Source: Peptococcus simiae | GTDB taxonomy: Bacteria; Bacillota; Peptococcia; Peptococcales; Peptococcaceae | Assembly: GCF_046097595.1 (NCBI RefSeq) | Contig: NZ_JBJUVG010000008.1 | Location: 1-64,000, forward strand | DNA: 64,000 nucleotides | Reading direction: 5' to 3' | Shown: positions 32,276-39,769 of the stretch, piece after piece | How positions within the stretch are numbered: position 1 is the stretch's first letter | Layout: each line of letters opens with the position of its first letter | The notes under the pieces: generated by a model | What the model was told of the DNA's origin: nothing | What the model saw: only the letters and a program-made list of their open reading frames with translations | The model's database searches: none | Program-made: the position numbers and the translations under genes

Positions 32276-34039
32276 TCATTCTTTATCCTTATCTTTGGCC
32301 TTTTTCTCGGCCCGCTGGTCTTTTTGCTTGTCCGGGGCCTGGCTCTGATACCGGTCATTAAAGTCTTCCCTGACCATAATATCGACCACTTCCACATGGC
32401 AGGTATGGACGCTGAGACCGGCCTGGTCTTGGAGGGCGGCGTCCAGGCTGTCTGACAGGGCCCGGAAAACTTCCTTACCCTTGGCCCCATAGGCGAGGAC
32501 TGCCTGGAGGTTCAGGTCAACCTGGCCGGCTGCCTGACCGGCCTCACTGCTAGCCATGTGCCCGTCTAGGGCCAGGAGCCCGTCAATATCTGCAACGGCC
32601 TGGGCAAAGACCTTCTGCAGGGCCTCCCGGCTCAGGGAGAAGGTCCGAGACTGGCCTTGGCCCTGGTCGCCGGCCGGCTGGCCAGCAGCCGGGGCACTTA
32701 CCTGGGCGGGTTGAGCCGGCTGGGCTTGTTGCGCCTGTTGGGCCTCTTGGTCAGCTTGAGGCTGCTGGGCGCTCTGGGCGGTCGGGCCCTGGTAGTTGAT
32801 GGCGCAGTAGCCGTCATCGCCGCCGGTGCCATAGTAGCAGTCGTAGGCGTTGGCGCCGTAGTCGCCGTCGGCATGGGCCGGGGCCCGGTGGGGGGCTTCC
32901 TGGAACATGCCGGGCCCTTGGGGGCCGGCCGGGCCGGCTTGGCCGAACTGCCAGTCGCAGTAGCCATCGTCCTGGCCGGTGCCGTAGTAGCAGTCATAGG
33001 CATTGCCCTGGTAGTCGCCGGTATAGGTCATGGGGGCCTTGGGCCCTTGGGCCTGTTGACCAGCTTGAGGCTGCCGGCCGCTCTGGGCGGTCGGGCCCTG
33101 GTAGTTGATGGCGCAGTAGCCGTCATCGCCGCCGGTGCCATAGTAGCAGTCGTAGGCGTTGGCGCCGTAGTCGCCGTCGGCATGGGCCGGGGCCCGGTGG
33201 GGGGCTTCCTGGAACATGCCGGGCCCTTGGGGGCCGGCCGGGCCGGCTTGGCCAAACTGCCAGTCGCAGTAGCCATCGTCCTGGCCGGTGCCGTAGTAGC
33301 AGTCATAGGCATTGCCCTGGTAGTCGCCGGTATAGGTCATGGGCGCCTTGGGCCCTTGGGCCTGGTAGCCAGCTTGGGCCGGCTGGCCGCTCTGGGCGGT
33401 CGGGCCCTGGTAGTGGATAGCGCAGTAACCGTCATCGCCGCCGGTGCCATAGTAGCAGTCGTAGGCGTTGACGCCGTAGTCGCCGTCGGCATGGGCCGGG
33501 GCCCGGTGGGGGGCTTCCTGGAACATACCGGGCCCTTGCGGACCGGCCGGGCCGGCTTGGCCGAACTGCCAATCGCAGTAGCCATCGTCCTGGCCGGTGC
33601 CGTAGTAGCAGTCATAGGCATTGCCCTGGTAGTCGCCGGTGTAGGTCATGGGCGCTTTAGGGACCTGGGAACTGCCCTGGCCCGGCTGGACATACCGGTC
33701 ATAGGGGGCAGTGGCCCCGGTATACTCCCGGCCGTAGGCGCTGGCATAGTCACCATAGCGGACCGGGATCTGCCGGCTGGTTTCCAGGCTGCCCCGGCGG
33801 AGGCCGGTCGGCCCTTGGGGGACATTTTGCTGGCCCTGGCGCCCATGCTCGCCGCCGCGGGTCCGATGGACCAGGGGCGGGACGCTATCGCCGGAGACGT
33901 AGGCATCATAGGGGTTGTGGCCATAGTCGGCGGCATAGTCCTTGCTGCTCACCGGGCCTCTGGCGGTCTGGCCCTGGTGGCTGGAAAAATCGTAGTAGGG
34001 GCGTTTATTCTTCTTATTTTGCTTTTTCTTTTTACTCAA
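32276..34039 (-). CDS. Asp23-like protein with three 103-residue Tyr/Cys/Asp-rich tandem repeats
   Basis: The protein (about 587 residues from the TTG at 34039) has a Lys-rich start, a Tyr/Arg-rich region with degenerate motif copies, three tandem 103-residue repeats, a Gln/Ala/Pro linker, an Asp23/Gls24-like domain (about the last 120 residues, including VEVVDIMVREDFNDRY) and a Lys-rich tail. Each repeat holds two NAYDCYYGTG-x-DDGYC motifs (six in all, twelve Cys), a collagen-like GPAGPQGPG stretch and a QA-rich linker. No signal peptide or membrane helix is visible. The TTG start has AAAGGA ten bases upstream, and a GTG three codons earlier is too close to it. It ends the Asp23/AmaP locus. 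The repeat function is unknown. Confidence 0.8.
   Translation of the reverse strand: MSKKKKQNKKNKRPYYDFSSHQGQTARGPVSSKDYAADYGHNPYDAYVSGDSVPPLVHRTRGGEHGRQGQQNVPQGPTGLRRGSLETSRQIPVRYGDYASAYGREYTGATAPYDRYVQPGQGSSQVPKAPMTYTGDYQGNAYDCYYGTGQDDGYCDWQFGQAGPAGPQGPGMFQEAPHRAPAHADGDYGVNAYDCYYGTGGDDGYCAIHYQGPTAQSGQPAQAGYQAQGPKAPMTYTGDYQGNAYDCYYGTGQDDGYCDWQFGQAGPAGPQGPGMFQEAPHRAPAHADGDYGANAYDCYYGTGGDDGYCAINYQGPTAQSGRQPQAGQQAQGPKAPMTYTGDYQGNAYDCYYGTGQDDGYCDWQFGQAGPAGPQGPGMFQEAPHRAPAHADGDYGANAYDCYYGTGGDDGYCAINYQGPTAQSAQQPQADQEAQQAQQAQPAQPAQVSAPAAGQPAGDQGQGQSRTFSLSREALQKVFAQAVADIDGLLALDGHMASSEAGQAAGQVDLNLQAVLAYGAKGKEVFRALSDSLDAALQDQAGLSVHTCHVEVVDIMVREDFNDRYQSQAPDKQKDQRAEKKAKDKDKE
32732..33658 (-). repeat. 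Three tandem 309-bp coding repeats
   Basis: Copies lie at 33350-33658, 33041-33349 and 33040 down to about 32732, each encoding 103 residues. By eye the two copies nearest the 3' end of the gene differ at only about one base over roughly 240, while the first copy is more diverged. This indicates recent duplication or gene conversion. Confidence 0.9.
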
Positions 34040-34161
34040 TGAAAGCACGTCCTTTCATATGGAGAAGCCGGTGGGTTCATATATGTCATGTACCCGGAAG
34101 GCCCCCGGTTTAATAGGCGCCGGGACCTGGGCAAGATTGTTTGAAAGCGAACCATGAACGA

Positions 34162-34184
34162 TAAAAAGCGCCCCTAAGGGCGCT
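34162..34184 (-). terminator. Terminator inside the Asp23 locus
   Basis: The stem AGCGCCC/GGGCGCT (34167-34184) is followed on the minus strand by TTTTTAT. It lies after the LEA/Asp23 gene and before the repeat gene, so the latter may need its own promoter or readthrough. Confidence 0.75.
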
Positions 34185-34197
34185 CATGTGTATAAGC

Positions 34198-35187
34198 TTA
34201 GAAGTTGCCGCGATAACCGCCTTGGGGAGCCGGACGGCCATAGCCCTGTTGATAGCCTTGTTGAGGGCCGTTGTAGCCACGGTTGTTCCGGTAGGATTGG
34301 TCACGACGATCGTTGTATTCGTCTTCATACCGGTTGATGAACCGTTGGCCGGCCTGGTCATAGGTGTTGAACCGGCTTTGAGCAGCCTGTTCAAATTCTT
34401 CCCGGGTCATGACATCGGTGACTTCTACGTTTAATTCAACGAGTTCTAAGCCGGTCATGACAGCCAATTGACGGCCGATGTGTTCACGCAGTTTTTTGAA
34501 GATTTCCGGTGCCGGCGCGCCATATTCCAGGATGGCCTTGAGGTCAACGACCACTTGCTCGCCACCGATTTCTACACTAACGCCTTCCTTGGGGTCAGCG
34601 CCGCTGTTGCCATCATCAATGTTATTCATGATGCTGCCGGCTAGGCCGCTGATGATGTTGCCCTTGAGAGCCATAACACCTTTGATTTCGCGGGCGGCAA
34701 TCCCGGCAATTTTTTCGATAACGCTATCAGCGAAAACGAAGCTGTCTTCATGGGGACGTTCGTCAACGTCAGCGGTTGCTTCTTCGTATTTTTCAGTGAC
34801 AAAGTCTTTGCCCTGGGCAGCCTTTTCCTTGATGGCATCCTTGGCGTCACCGGCTTTTTCCTTGACGGTTTCAGCGGCATTGCCGGCCTTTTCTTTAGCG
34901 GATTCGGCAGCGTCGCCAGCCTTATCGGACAGGTCTTTGTCGTCTCTCTTACGGCCGTAGGCATTGGGTTTATGGTTGGGATTGCCGCCTTCTTTATTGG
35001 CAATCGGCGTCCCTTGGGCCTGCGGCGCCAGTTTCGGGTCTGCCGGTTCATTGAGTTCGCAAGAACCACCGGGGGGAATTAAGGGGTTATTACCTTCGCC
35101 ATCGCCATTGCAGCCGCCTTTGATATCCGTTTTAGCGCGGAGGGCGTCCATTTCTTTTTGAGATTGTTTTTGTTTTTTATCAGCCAT
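34198..35187 (-). CDS. Asp23/Gls24 family protein with LEA-like 11-residue repeats
   Basis: The 329-residue protein has a hydrophilic N-terminus, four consecutive 11-residue units beginning K-A (KAGDAAESAKE, KAGNAAETVKE, KAGDAKDAIKE, KAAQGKDFVTE, residues 89-132) like group-3 LEA proteins, an Asp23 domain (about 147-270, DSFVFADSVIEKIAGIAARE) and a Tyr/Gly/Gln/Arg-rich tail. Asp23 proteins form cytoplasmic networks held at the membrane by AmaP and relate to envelope homeostasis. The LEA-like part suggests protection against drying or osmotic stress, by inference. AAAGGAG precedes the ATG. Confidence 0.9.
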   Translation of the reverse strand: MADKKQKQSQKEMDALRAKTDIKGGCNGDGEGNNPLIPPGGSCELNEPADPKLAPQAQGTPIANKEGGNPNHKPNAYGRKRDDKDLSDKAGDAAESAKEKAGNAAETVKEKAGDAKDAIKEKAAQGKDFVTEKYEEATADVDERPHEDSFVFADSVIEKIAGIAAREIKGVMALKGNIISGLAGSIMNNIDDGNSGADPKEGVSVEIGGEQVVVDLKAILEYGAPAPEIFKKLREHIGRQLAVMTGLELVELNVEVTDVMTREEFEQAAQSRFNTYDQAGQRFINRYEDEYNDRRDQSYRNNRGYNGPQQGYQQGYGRPAPQGGYRGNF

Positions 35188-35251
35188 TTCTGGGCTCCTT
35201 TCTTCACGTTAACCGTTGATCTGTGGATCAGGTAAGACCCGCAAGTGGTGT

Positions 35252-35731
35252 TTAATATCCTTGAGGAAGACCAGCTTGGCGGTAGTTGTTTTCCTGACGA
35301 TTGTCGCGGTTTTGCTTTTCGTATTCTTTTTGGGTCATGACATCAACGACACGGACATTTAATTCACGGAGTTTCAGGCCGGTCATTTGGAAGAGTTGAG
35401 CCCGGACCCGTTCTTTCATTTCAGCAAAGATATCCGGGGCGGAAGCGCCGAATTCTAAGATAAGCTTAACATCTACGGTGACGTCTCTTTCATTGACATC
35501 TGCAGAAATCCCCTTGGTCACGTTCGGGCCGGAGGTGAAGTTTTCGGCAATGCCGCTCATGAAGTTGCCCTTCATGTCTAAGATACCGGGGATTTCACGG
35601 GCCGTAATCCCGGCGATTTTTTCAATGACGGAGTCGTCAAAGGAAAGGGTGTCGGTATAGGTTTGCCCTTCAATTTCATCTTTATTGTAGGCATCCGGTA
35701 AGTTGGCTGCGTTTTTGTTTTGTTCAGACAT
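35252..35731 (-). CDS. Asp23/Gls24 family envelope stress protein
   Basis: This 159-residue protein is close to the standard Asp23 length. The domain spans about residues 25-135 (SFDDSVIEKIAGITAREIPG, later LNVRVVDVMTQKEYE), with a short Asn/Gln/Arg-rich tail. It should form a cytoplasmic layer under the membrane bound to AmaP. The ATG at 35731 is preferred over an earlier in-frame start because AGGAGG lies seven bases upstream. It lies between the small membrane protein gene and the LEA/Asp23 gene. Confidence 0.93.
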   Translation of the reverse strand: MSEQNKNAANLPDAYNKDEIEGQTYTDTLSFDDSVIEKIAGITAREIPGILDMKGNFMSGIAENFTSGPNVTKGISADVNERDVTVDVKLILEFGASAPDIFAEMKERVRAQLFQMTGLKLRELNVRVVDVMTQKEYEKQNRDNRQENNYRQAGLPQGY

Positions 35732-35802
35732 AATTGGCCTCCTTTTAGGCATTTGATTGTTTATTTTTACTTGGAAAAGACTTGCTTGGATTTTTTGCGT
35801 CT

Positions 35803-36156
35803 TTATAAGAACTTACTGAGTAAAGCATATACAATCGGGTTACCGTCACGCCAACCGCCATAGACGTAGGCGATGGCCACGAAAATCGCCCCCAGTAAAG
35901 TATATCCGAAACCGAAGATAGCGATACATAGGGCCAGTACGACAGCAATGAAGATGCTGGTAATGGTGTGACGCCGTCTTTGCCATAAGGCCTTTACCGC
36001 AGGGCTGGATAATTGACGTTCCACCCAGCCTTGGGCAGGTTGATTATTCATAGGCATGTTGCCCTGATAGCCGGTCGGTTGGTTTTGATAGGGCTGATTT
36101 GTCTGCGGCGGAGCGTCAGGCGCATCATAGCGGTCCCAGTTGATTCCGTTAGACAT
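35803..36156 (-). CDS. Small membrane protein of the Asp23 locus (DUF2273-like)
   Basis: The 117-residue protein has a Gln/Asn/Pro-rich N-terminal half and two close membrane helices (about residues 66-101) ending in the YVYGGWRDGNP segment. Small two-helix proteins of the DUF2273 family are common partners of Asp23 and AmaP, and this fits both position and topology. It starts eight bases after amaP. Its function is unknown; a second membrane anchor for Asp23 is plausible. Confidence 0.8.
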   Translation of the reverse strand: MSNGINWDRYDAPDAPPQTNQPYQNQPTGYQGNMPMNNQPAQGWVERQLSSPAVKALWQRRRHTITSIFIAVVLALCIAIFGFGYTLLGAIFVAIAYVYGGWRDGNPIVYALLSKFL

Positions 36157-36164
36157 GATCTCAC

Positions 36165-36722
36165 CTACCTATTCTTTGCGTCAGCCGGATCTGCTTCGTA
36201 AAAAGATACTTGGACATCTTCAACGGGCAGACCGGTTAAAGTAGTAATTTCTCGACTAATCCGGTCTTTAATGGCTTGGCCGTACTGGTCCAGGTTGGCC
36301 CCATGACGGATACCGCAGTTGACCTTGGCCCGAATACTGGGCTCGCGGCCGTCTTTAATATCCATCTGGACTTCGCTTTCCTGGATGCCGTCATAGCCGG
36401 CCAGGGTAGACTGAACAGCGCCGGAAATCGCTTCTTCGCTCACTTCAACCGATCCATCATCATGGTTAAAGGTCAGCTTGCGATCGCGCCGGCGGGCGAA
36501 TAACCCCTTCAGCATGAGGAATAGCCCCACAAGGGCGGTAATGGCCGCCAAGGCACAAGTCACGTAAAATCCTGCATAAAACATATTGTCTGTAAGGCCT
36601 AAGCCTTGGGCCCAATACCGATTCAGGAACATAAACCGATAGATTCCGTAAAAGGTACCGGCCACGTATAAGACGACAAACAGGCCTAAGAAAAAACTTA
36701 AAATCTTTGTTGCTCTGCGCAC
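36165..36722 (-). CDS. amaP: Alkaline shock response membrane anchor protein AmaP
   Basis: The 185-residue protein has two N-terminal membrane helices (about residues 9-28 and 48-70) and a C-terminal Asp23-like domain (about 85-180). This is the layout of AmaP, which anchors Asp23 to the membrane. It is the first gene of the locus, downstream of a candidate stress promoter at 36797-36822. GGAGGTGA precedes the ATG. Confidence 0.9.
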   Translation of the reverse strand: MRRATKILSFFLGLFVVLYVAGTFYGIYRFMFLNRYWAQGLGLTDNMFYAGFYVTCALAAITALVGLFLMLKGLFARRRDRKLTFNHDDGSVEVSEEAISGAVQSTLAGYDGIQESEVQMDIKDGREPSIRAKVNCGIRHGANLDQYGQAIKDRISREITTLTGLPVEDVQVSFYEADPADAKNR

Positions 36723-37103
36723 ATGCTCACCTCCGGATATATGCTCATTTTCATCAGATTAACAGCGACAACGGTATTATCTCTACGCTTATAAATATAA
36801 CCATGAGTAAAACGGATTAAACATATTTTTTATTAATTTTTTCAAAATTGTTTTAAATTAAAAGATTCATCTGGACCGGCAGCGGACTTTGGGCTGAACC
36901 GGCAGCCGTCGGCCGGAAAAAAAGCCAACCTCTTATATCATGAAAGTTTGTAAAAGGGCCGCCGGGCGACTTTAGACCCCTTTTTCTTTAAAAGACCGTT
37001 TAAAATAAAGCAAAAGGGGTACTTATAGTTATAGAGTTTACCGTACAAGTATGGTATTATGGTATTGGATAATTCATATGAAAACGAACAGGAGGAAATG
37101 ACC
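36723..37103. other. Divergent AT-rich intergenic region
   Basis: About 380 bases separate amaP (minus) from the small acidic protein gene (plus). It contains the sigma-B-like element at 36797-36822 and an imperfect inverted repeat TACCGTAC-AA-GTATGGTA (37039-37056) next to a TATTAT box. I see no gene or known RNA in the remainder. Confidence 0.6.
36797..36822 (-). promoter_or_regulatory. Candidate sigma-B-type promoter of the Asp23/AmaP locus
   Basis: On the minus strand GTTTAA (36817-36822), a 14-bp spacer and GGTTAT (36797-36802) match the sigma-B consensus GTTTAA/GGGTAT at 11 of 12 positions. asp23 is sigma-B-controlled in Staphylococcus aureus. The region is AT-rich and no sigma factor gene is in the window, so a chance match is possible. 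Confidence 0.4.
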
Positions 37104-37244
37104 ATGTCTTTAGACAAAGATGCAATTGAAAAAGACCCTACTAAATTAACAGAAGGGCATGAAGAAGAAGATTTAGACGCTTTAAAGGGTAGCGGCACTG
37201 AAAATATGGAAAGCGCTAACCTGGATAACGATTCCAAGAAATAA
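37104..37244 (+). CDS. Small acidic protein
   Basis: The 46-residue product begins MSLDKDAIEKDPTKL and is almost wholly charged and polar (Glu, Asp, Lys, Asn), so it is probably disordered and cytoplasmic. AGGAGG lies eight bases before the ATG at 37104. An ATG two codons earlier is too close. It has a terminator directly downstream, which supports a genuine single-gene unit. I recognise no family. Confidence 0.65.
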   Translation: MSLDKDAIEKDPTKLTEGHEEEDLDALKGSGTENMESANLDNDSKK

Positions 37245-37260
37245 TATATGCCGGCGTTTT

Positions 37261-37294
37261 AAGGGCTCGTCACTGCGGCGAGCCCTTCTTTTTA
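37261..37294 (+). terminator. Terminator after the small acidic gene
   Basis: The stem AAGGGCTCG/CGAGCCCTT (37261-37287) is followed by CTTTTTAT. Confidence 0.85.
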
Positions 37295-37314
37295 TAAGAA
37301 TGGGGTGATGGTCT

Positions 37315-38814
37315 TTGGGCGTATTATTATCAAAATTATCCGAGACAGTTATGGCGGTGGTACCGGTGAGCATCCTGGTGCTCCTCCTCCACTTTACGGT
37401 GGCGCCGCTACCGGGCCATGAACTGACGAACTTTCTCATTGGGGCTGGACTCATTATCCTGGGCCTGGCAGTCTTCCTCCTGGGGGTCGACCTGGCGGTC
37501 ACCCCGGTTGGGGAAAATGTCGGTAGTGCCCTGGCCCGCAGCCGAAACCTCCCCTTGATGATGGGGGGCGGGCTGGTCCTGGGTTTCTTCATTAATGTCG
37601 CAGAACCCAACCTCCTGGTTATTGCCGGCCAGGTTTTTGAAGCGACCGGCGGGGCCATTAGTATCTTTTCGGTGGTCCTCTTGGCCTCTATCGGGGTGGG
37701 GTTGATGATTGCCATTGGCCTCTTACGGATTATCATGCAGTGGCCTCTCAATAATACCCTCCTCCTTTTTTTCGGGATTATCTGCCTCCTGGCGGTTCTC
37801 TCGTCTAATGACCTCCTGGGAATTGCTACGGATACCAGCGGGGCCACCACCGGGTCCATGACGGTGCCCTTTATCCTGGCCCTGGGCATTGGGGTCAGCC
37901 AGGTTCACGGGGGTAAAAAGGCGGAGGAAGACAGTTTTGGGCTGGCCGGCCTCTCCACAGCCGGGCCGATGAGTGCGGTCATGATCCTGATTATCATCAA
38001 GGGCCTGGATAAGGTGGACGGGGGCTTAAGTGAAAGCGGGGCCAGTACAGCCGATACCTGGACCTACCTCCTTGAGGTGGTCAAAGGGGTGGTGATGGAC
38101 GTCACCAGCGCCATTGTTCCCCTTATTATCATTACGATTATTGCCCAGTTTACCCTCTTAAAGCTGTCCAAACGGGCCTTCACCCGGATTTTAATCGGCT
38201 TTGTCTACACCTTCTTTGGCTTTATCCTCTTTTTAAGTGGGGTCAATGTGGGCTTTATGAACGCCGGCAAGGTCATCGGCGAGGCCCTGGCCAACCAATC
38301 GGTCCCCCTGGTGATTGCGGTGGGGGCGGCCATTGGCCTCCTGGTCATCCTGGCCGAACCCTCTGTCCACGTCTTATGTGCCCAGATTGAGGATATCACC
38401 GCCGGGGCGGTGACCAAGAAGCTTATTTTGGCGACCCTGGCCATTGGGGTTTCCCTGGCCATTGTCCTCACCCTCATCCGGTTGGCGGTTCCCGGCGCCC
38501 AGCTCTGGCATTTTCTCCTGCCAGGGTATATGATATGTATGGTCCTCTCCCGGATGACCCCGCCCCTCTTCGTGGGGATGGGTTTTGACTCGGGGACGGC
38601 CGCTTCCGGGCCGATGACGGCAACCTTTATTTTAGCCTTCACCCAGGGAGCAGCGACGGCTTGGGGCGGGCCCTCGGGGCTGATTGATGCCTTTGGGGTC
38701 ATTGCCATGGTGGCCATGACGCCTATTATCTGTGTCCAGGTCTTAGGGATTGTGGCCAACCGTAAAGAAACGAAAGATGATCCTGCTGCATTGTCGAAAG
38801 CAGAAGAGAGGTAG
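37315..38814 (+). CDS. DUF1538 family membrane protein
   Basis: The 499-residue protein has about twelve to fourteen helices arranged as two similar halves (GENVGSALARSRNLPLMMGG in the first, related GKVIGEALANQSVPL in the second), as in DUF1538 proteins, a putative transporter family of unknown substrate. It begins with TTG at 37315 after GGGGTGAT. The double P-II gene follows after three bases, so the pair likely forms a transporter with its cytoplasmic sensor, as with AmtB and GlnK. That parallel is inference. Confidence 0.85.
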   Translation: MGVLLSKLSETVMAVVPVSILVLLLHFTVAPLPGHELTNFLIGAGLIILGLAVFLLGVDLAVTPVGENVGSALARSRNLPLMMGGGLVLGFFINVAEPNLLVIAGQVFEATGGAISIFSVVLLASIGVGLMIAIGLLRIIMQWPLNNTLLLFFGIICLLAVLSSNDLLGIATDTSGATTGSMTVPFILALGIGVSQVHGGKKAEEDSFGLAGLSTAGPMSAVMILIIIKGLDKVDGGLSESGASTADTWTYLLEVVKGVVMDVTSAIVPLIIITIIAQFTLLKLSKRAFTRILIGFVYTFFGFILFLSGVNVGFMNAGKVIGEALANQSVPLVIAVGAAIGLLVILAEPSVHVLCAQIEDITAGAVTKKLILATLAIGVSLAIVLTLIRLAVPGAQLWHFLLPGYMICMVLSRMTPPLFVGMGFDSGTAASGPMTATFILAFTQGAATAWGGPSGLIDAFGVIAMVAMTPIICVQVLGIVANRKETKDDPAALSKAEER

Positions 38815-38817
38815 ATT

Positions 38818-39468
38818 ATGGCTTGTCAATTTAACCTTAATATTGTTTTCCTAGATCCTAAAGACGATAAAAAGGCCCTCCTGGCCGCCGCCCACTCAGG
38901 TATTTCCGGCGCCACAGTCTTATACGGCTTAGGGACCAATGCCAGCAAGCTCTTAGCCCTTTTAGGGATTGACCAGTTGCGAAAAGAAATTATGTTGCTT
39001 GTGGCCCACGAATCGGCGACCGATACCTTCCATAAAGAGCTGCACAAGGCCTTGGAATTGGATAAGCACGGCCACGGCCTAGTGGTCACCGCCCCCTTGA
39101 ACCGGGTCTTGGGCTTAAAGGAATTAAATGAGGCGTGTTGGAAAGGAGATGGCAGTATGGACTACGAACTGATTACAATTATTGTCGATAACGGCGTGGC
39201 CGATGATATCGTGGCGGCGGCCCACAAGGGCGGCGCCAAGGGGGCAACCACCCTCCATGGCCACGGAACAGCCAGTCATAAGGCAGCCAAGTTTTTTAAC
39301 TTGGAAATCGAACCGGAAAAGGAAATCGTGCTCATTGTCGCCCCCGGGGACCAAGTGGAAAGCATTATCGGCTCTGTCCGCGCTGCCCACGAATTTGAAG
39401 GGCCCAACAGCGGCGTCCTCTTTTCCATGAACCTGGATAAGGTCACCGGCCTCTTTAAGGGCGAATAA
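38818..39468 (+). CDS. Tandem P-II-like (GlnB-fold) protein
   Basis: The 216-residue protein consists of two P-II-like halves (about residues 1-105 and 114-216) that share the motif GATVLYGLGT / GATTLHGHGT after a conserved AAH. P-II proteins bind nucleotides and small effectors and regulate transporters or enzymes. The first half is more divergent. Met114 (ATG at 39157) has an in-frame ribosome site AAAGGAG eight bases upstream, so the second half may also be made alone. It is coupled to the DUF1538 gene. Confidence 0.88.
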   Translation: MACQFNLNIVFLDPKDDKKALLAAAHSGISGATVLYGLGTNASKLLALLGIDQLRKEIMLLVAHESATDTFHKELHKALELDKHGHGLVVTAPLNRVLGLKELNEACWKGDGSMDYELITIIVDNGVADDIVAAAHKGGAKGATTLHGHGTASHKAAKFFNLEIEPEKEIVLIVAPGDQVESIIGSVRAAHEFEGPNSGVLFSMNLDKVTGLFKGE

Positions 39469-39504
39469 GACCCCGACAGGACTGTAGAAAATCAACTTGC
39501 ATAT

Positions 39505-39543
39505 AAAAGAACCCTTGGGGCCAGCGTCCCCAAGGGTTCTTTT
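39505..39543. terminator. Bidirectional terminator between convergent genes
   Basis: A perfect 16-bp stem (AAAAGAACCCTTGGGG at 39505-39520 with CCCCAAGGGTTCTTTT at 39528-39543) serves the P-II gene and the convergent DUF951 gene. Confidence 0.9.
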
Positions 39544-39752
39544 TATTCTTCTTCCAAATCACGGGGGACCTGGTAAAGTACTTTTTTAATCATCTTTTCA
39601 AATTTCGGTCGGGCCAGCCAGACTTCCCGCTCGCAACCCTGGCAGCGGATGCGGAAGTCCATCCCCCGGCGGAGGATTAACCACTGGTCGCTCCCACAGG
39701 GGTGGGCCTTCTTCATCTGAACCACATCCCCGACCTGTAAATCCATGGGCAT
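39543..39752 (-). CDS. DUF951 domain protein
   Basis: The 69-residue protein matches the small DUF951 family (VGDVVQMKKAHPCGSDQW, then RCQGCEREVWL and RPKFEKMIKKV). Three cysteines and a histidine could bind a metal, but function is unknown. It lies 17 bases downstream of the mscS-like gene, an arrangement often seen near parB in Firmicutes. Confidence 0.9.
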   Translation of the reverse strand: MPMDLQVGDVVQMKKAHPCGSDQWLILRRGMDFRIRCQGCEREVWLARPKFEKMIKKVLYQVPRDLEEE

Positions 39753-39769
39753 GACGCCACCTCCCTTAT

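Noticed and set aside
32732..33658. Tandem repeats considered as a CRISPR array
   Set aside because: Units are 309 bp, adjacent without unique spacers, and encode protein in frame.
32657..34042. Long plus-strand open frame (461 codons) opposite the repeat gene
   Set aside because: It mirrors the high-GC repeat gene, gives a low-complexity Val/Ala/Gly product and has no ribosome site. The minus-strand frame contains an Asp23-like domain.
34013..34066. Short leader peptide starting at the ATG overlapping the repeat gene's ribosome site
   Set aside because: It would be eight codons long and has no convincing ribosome site of its own.
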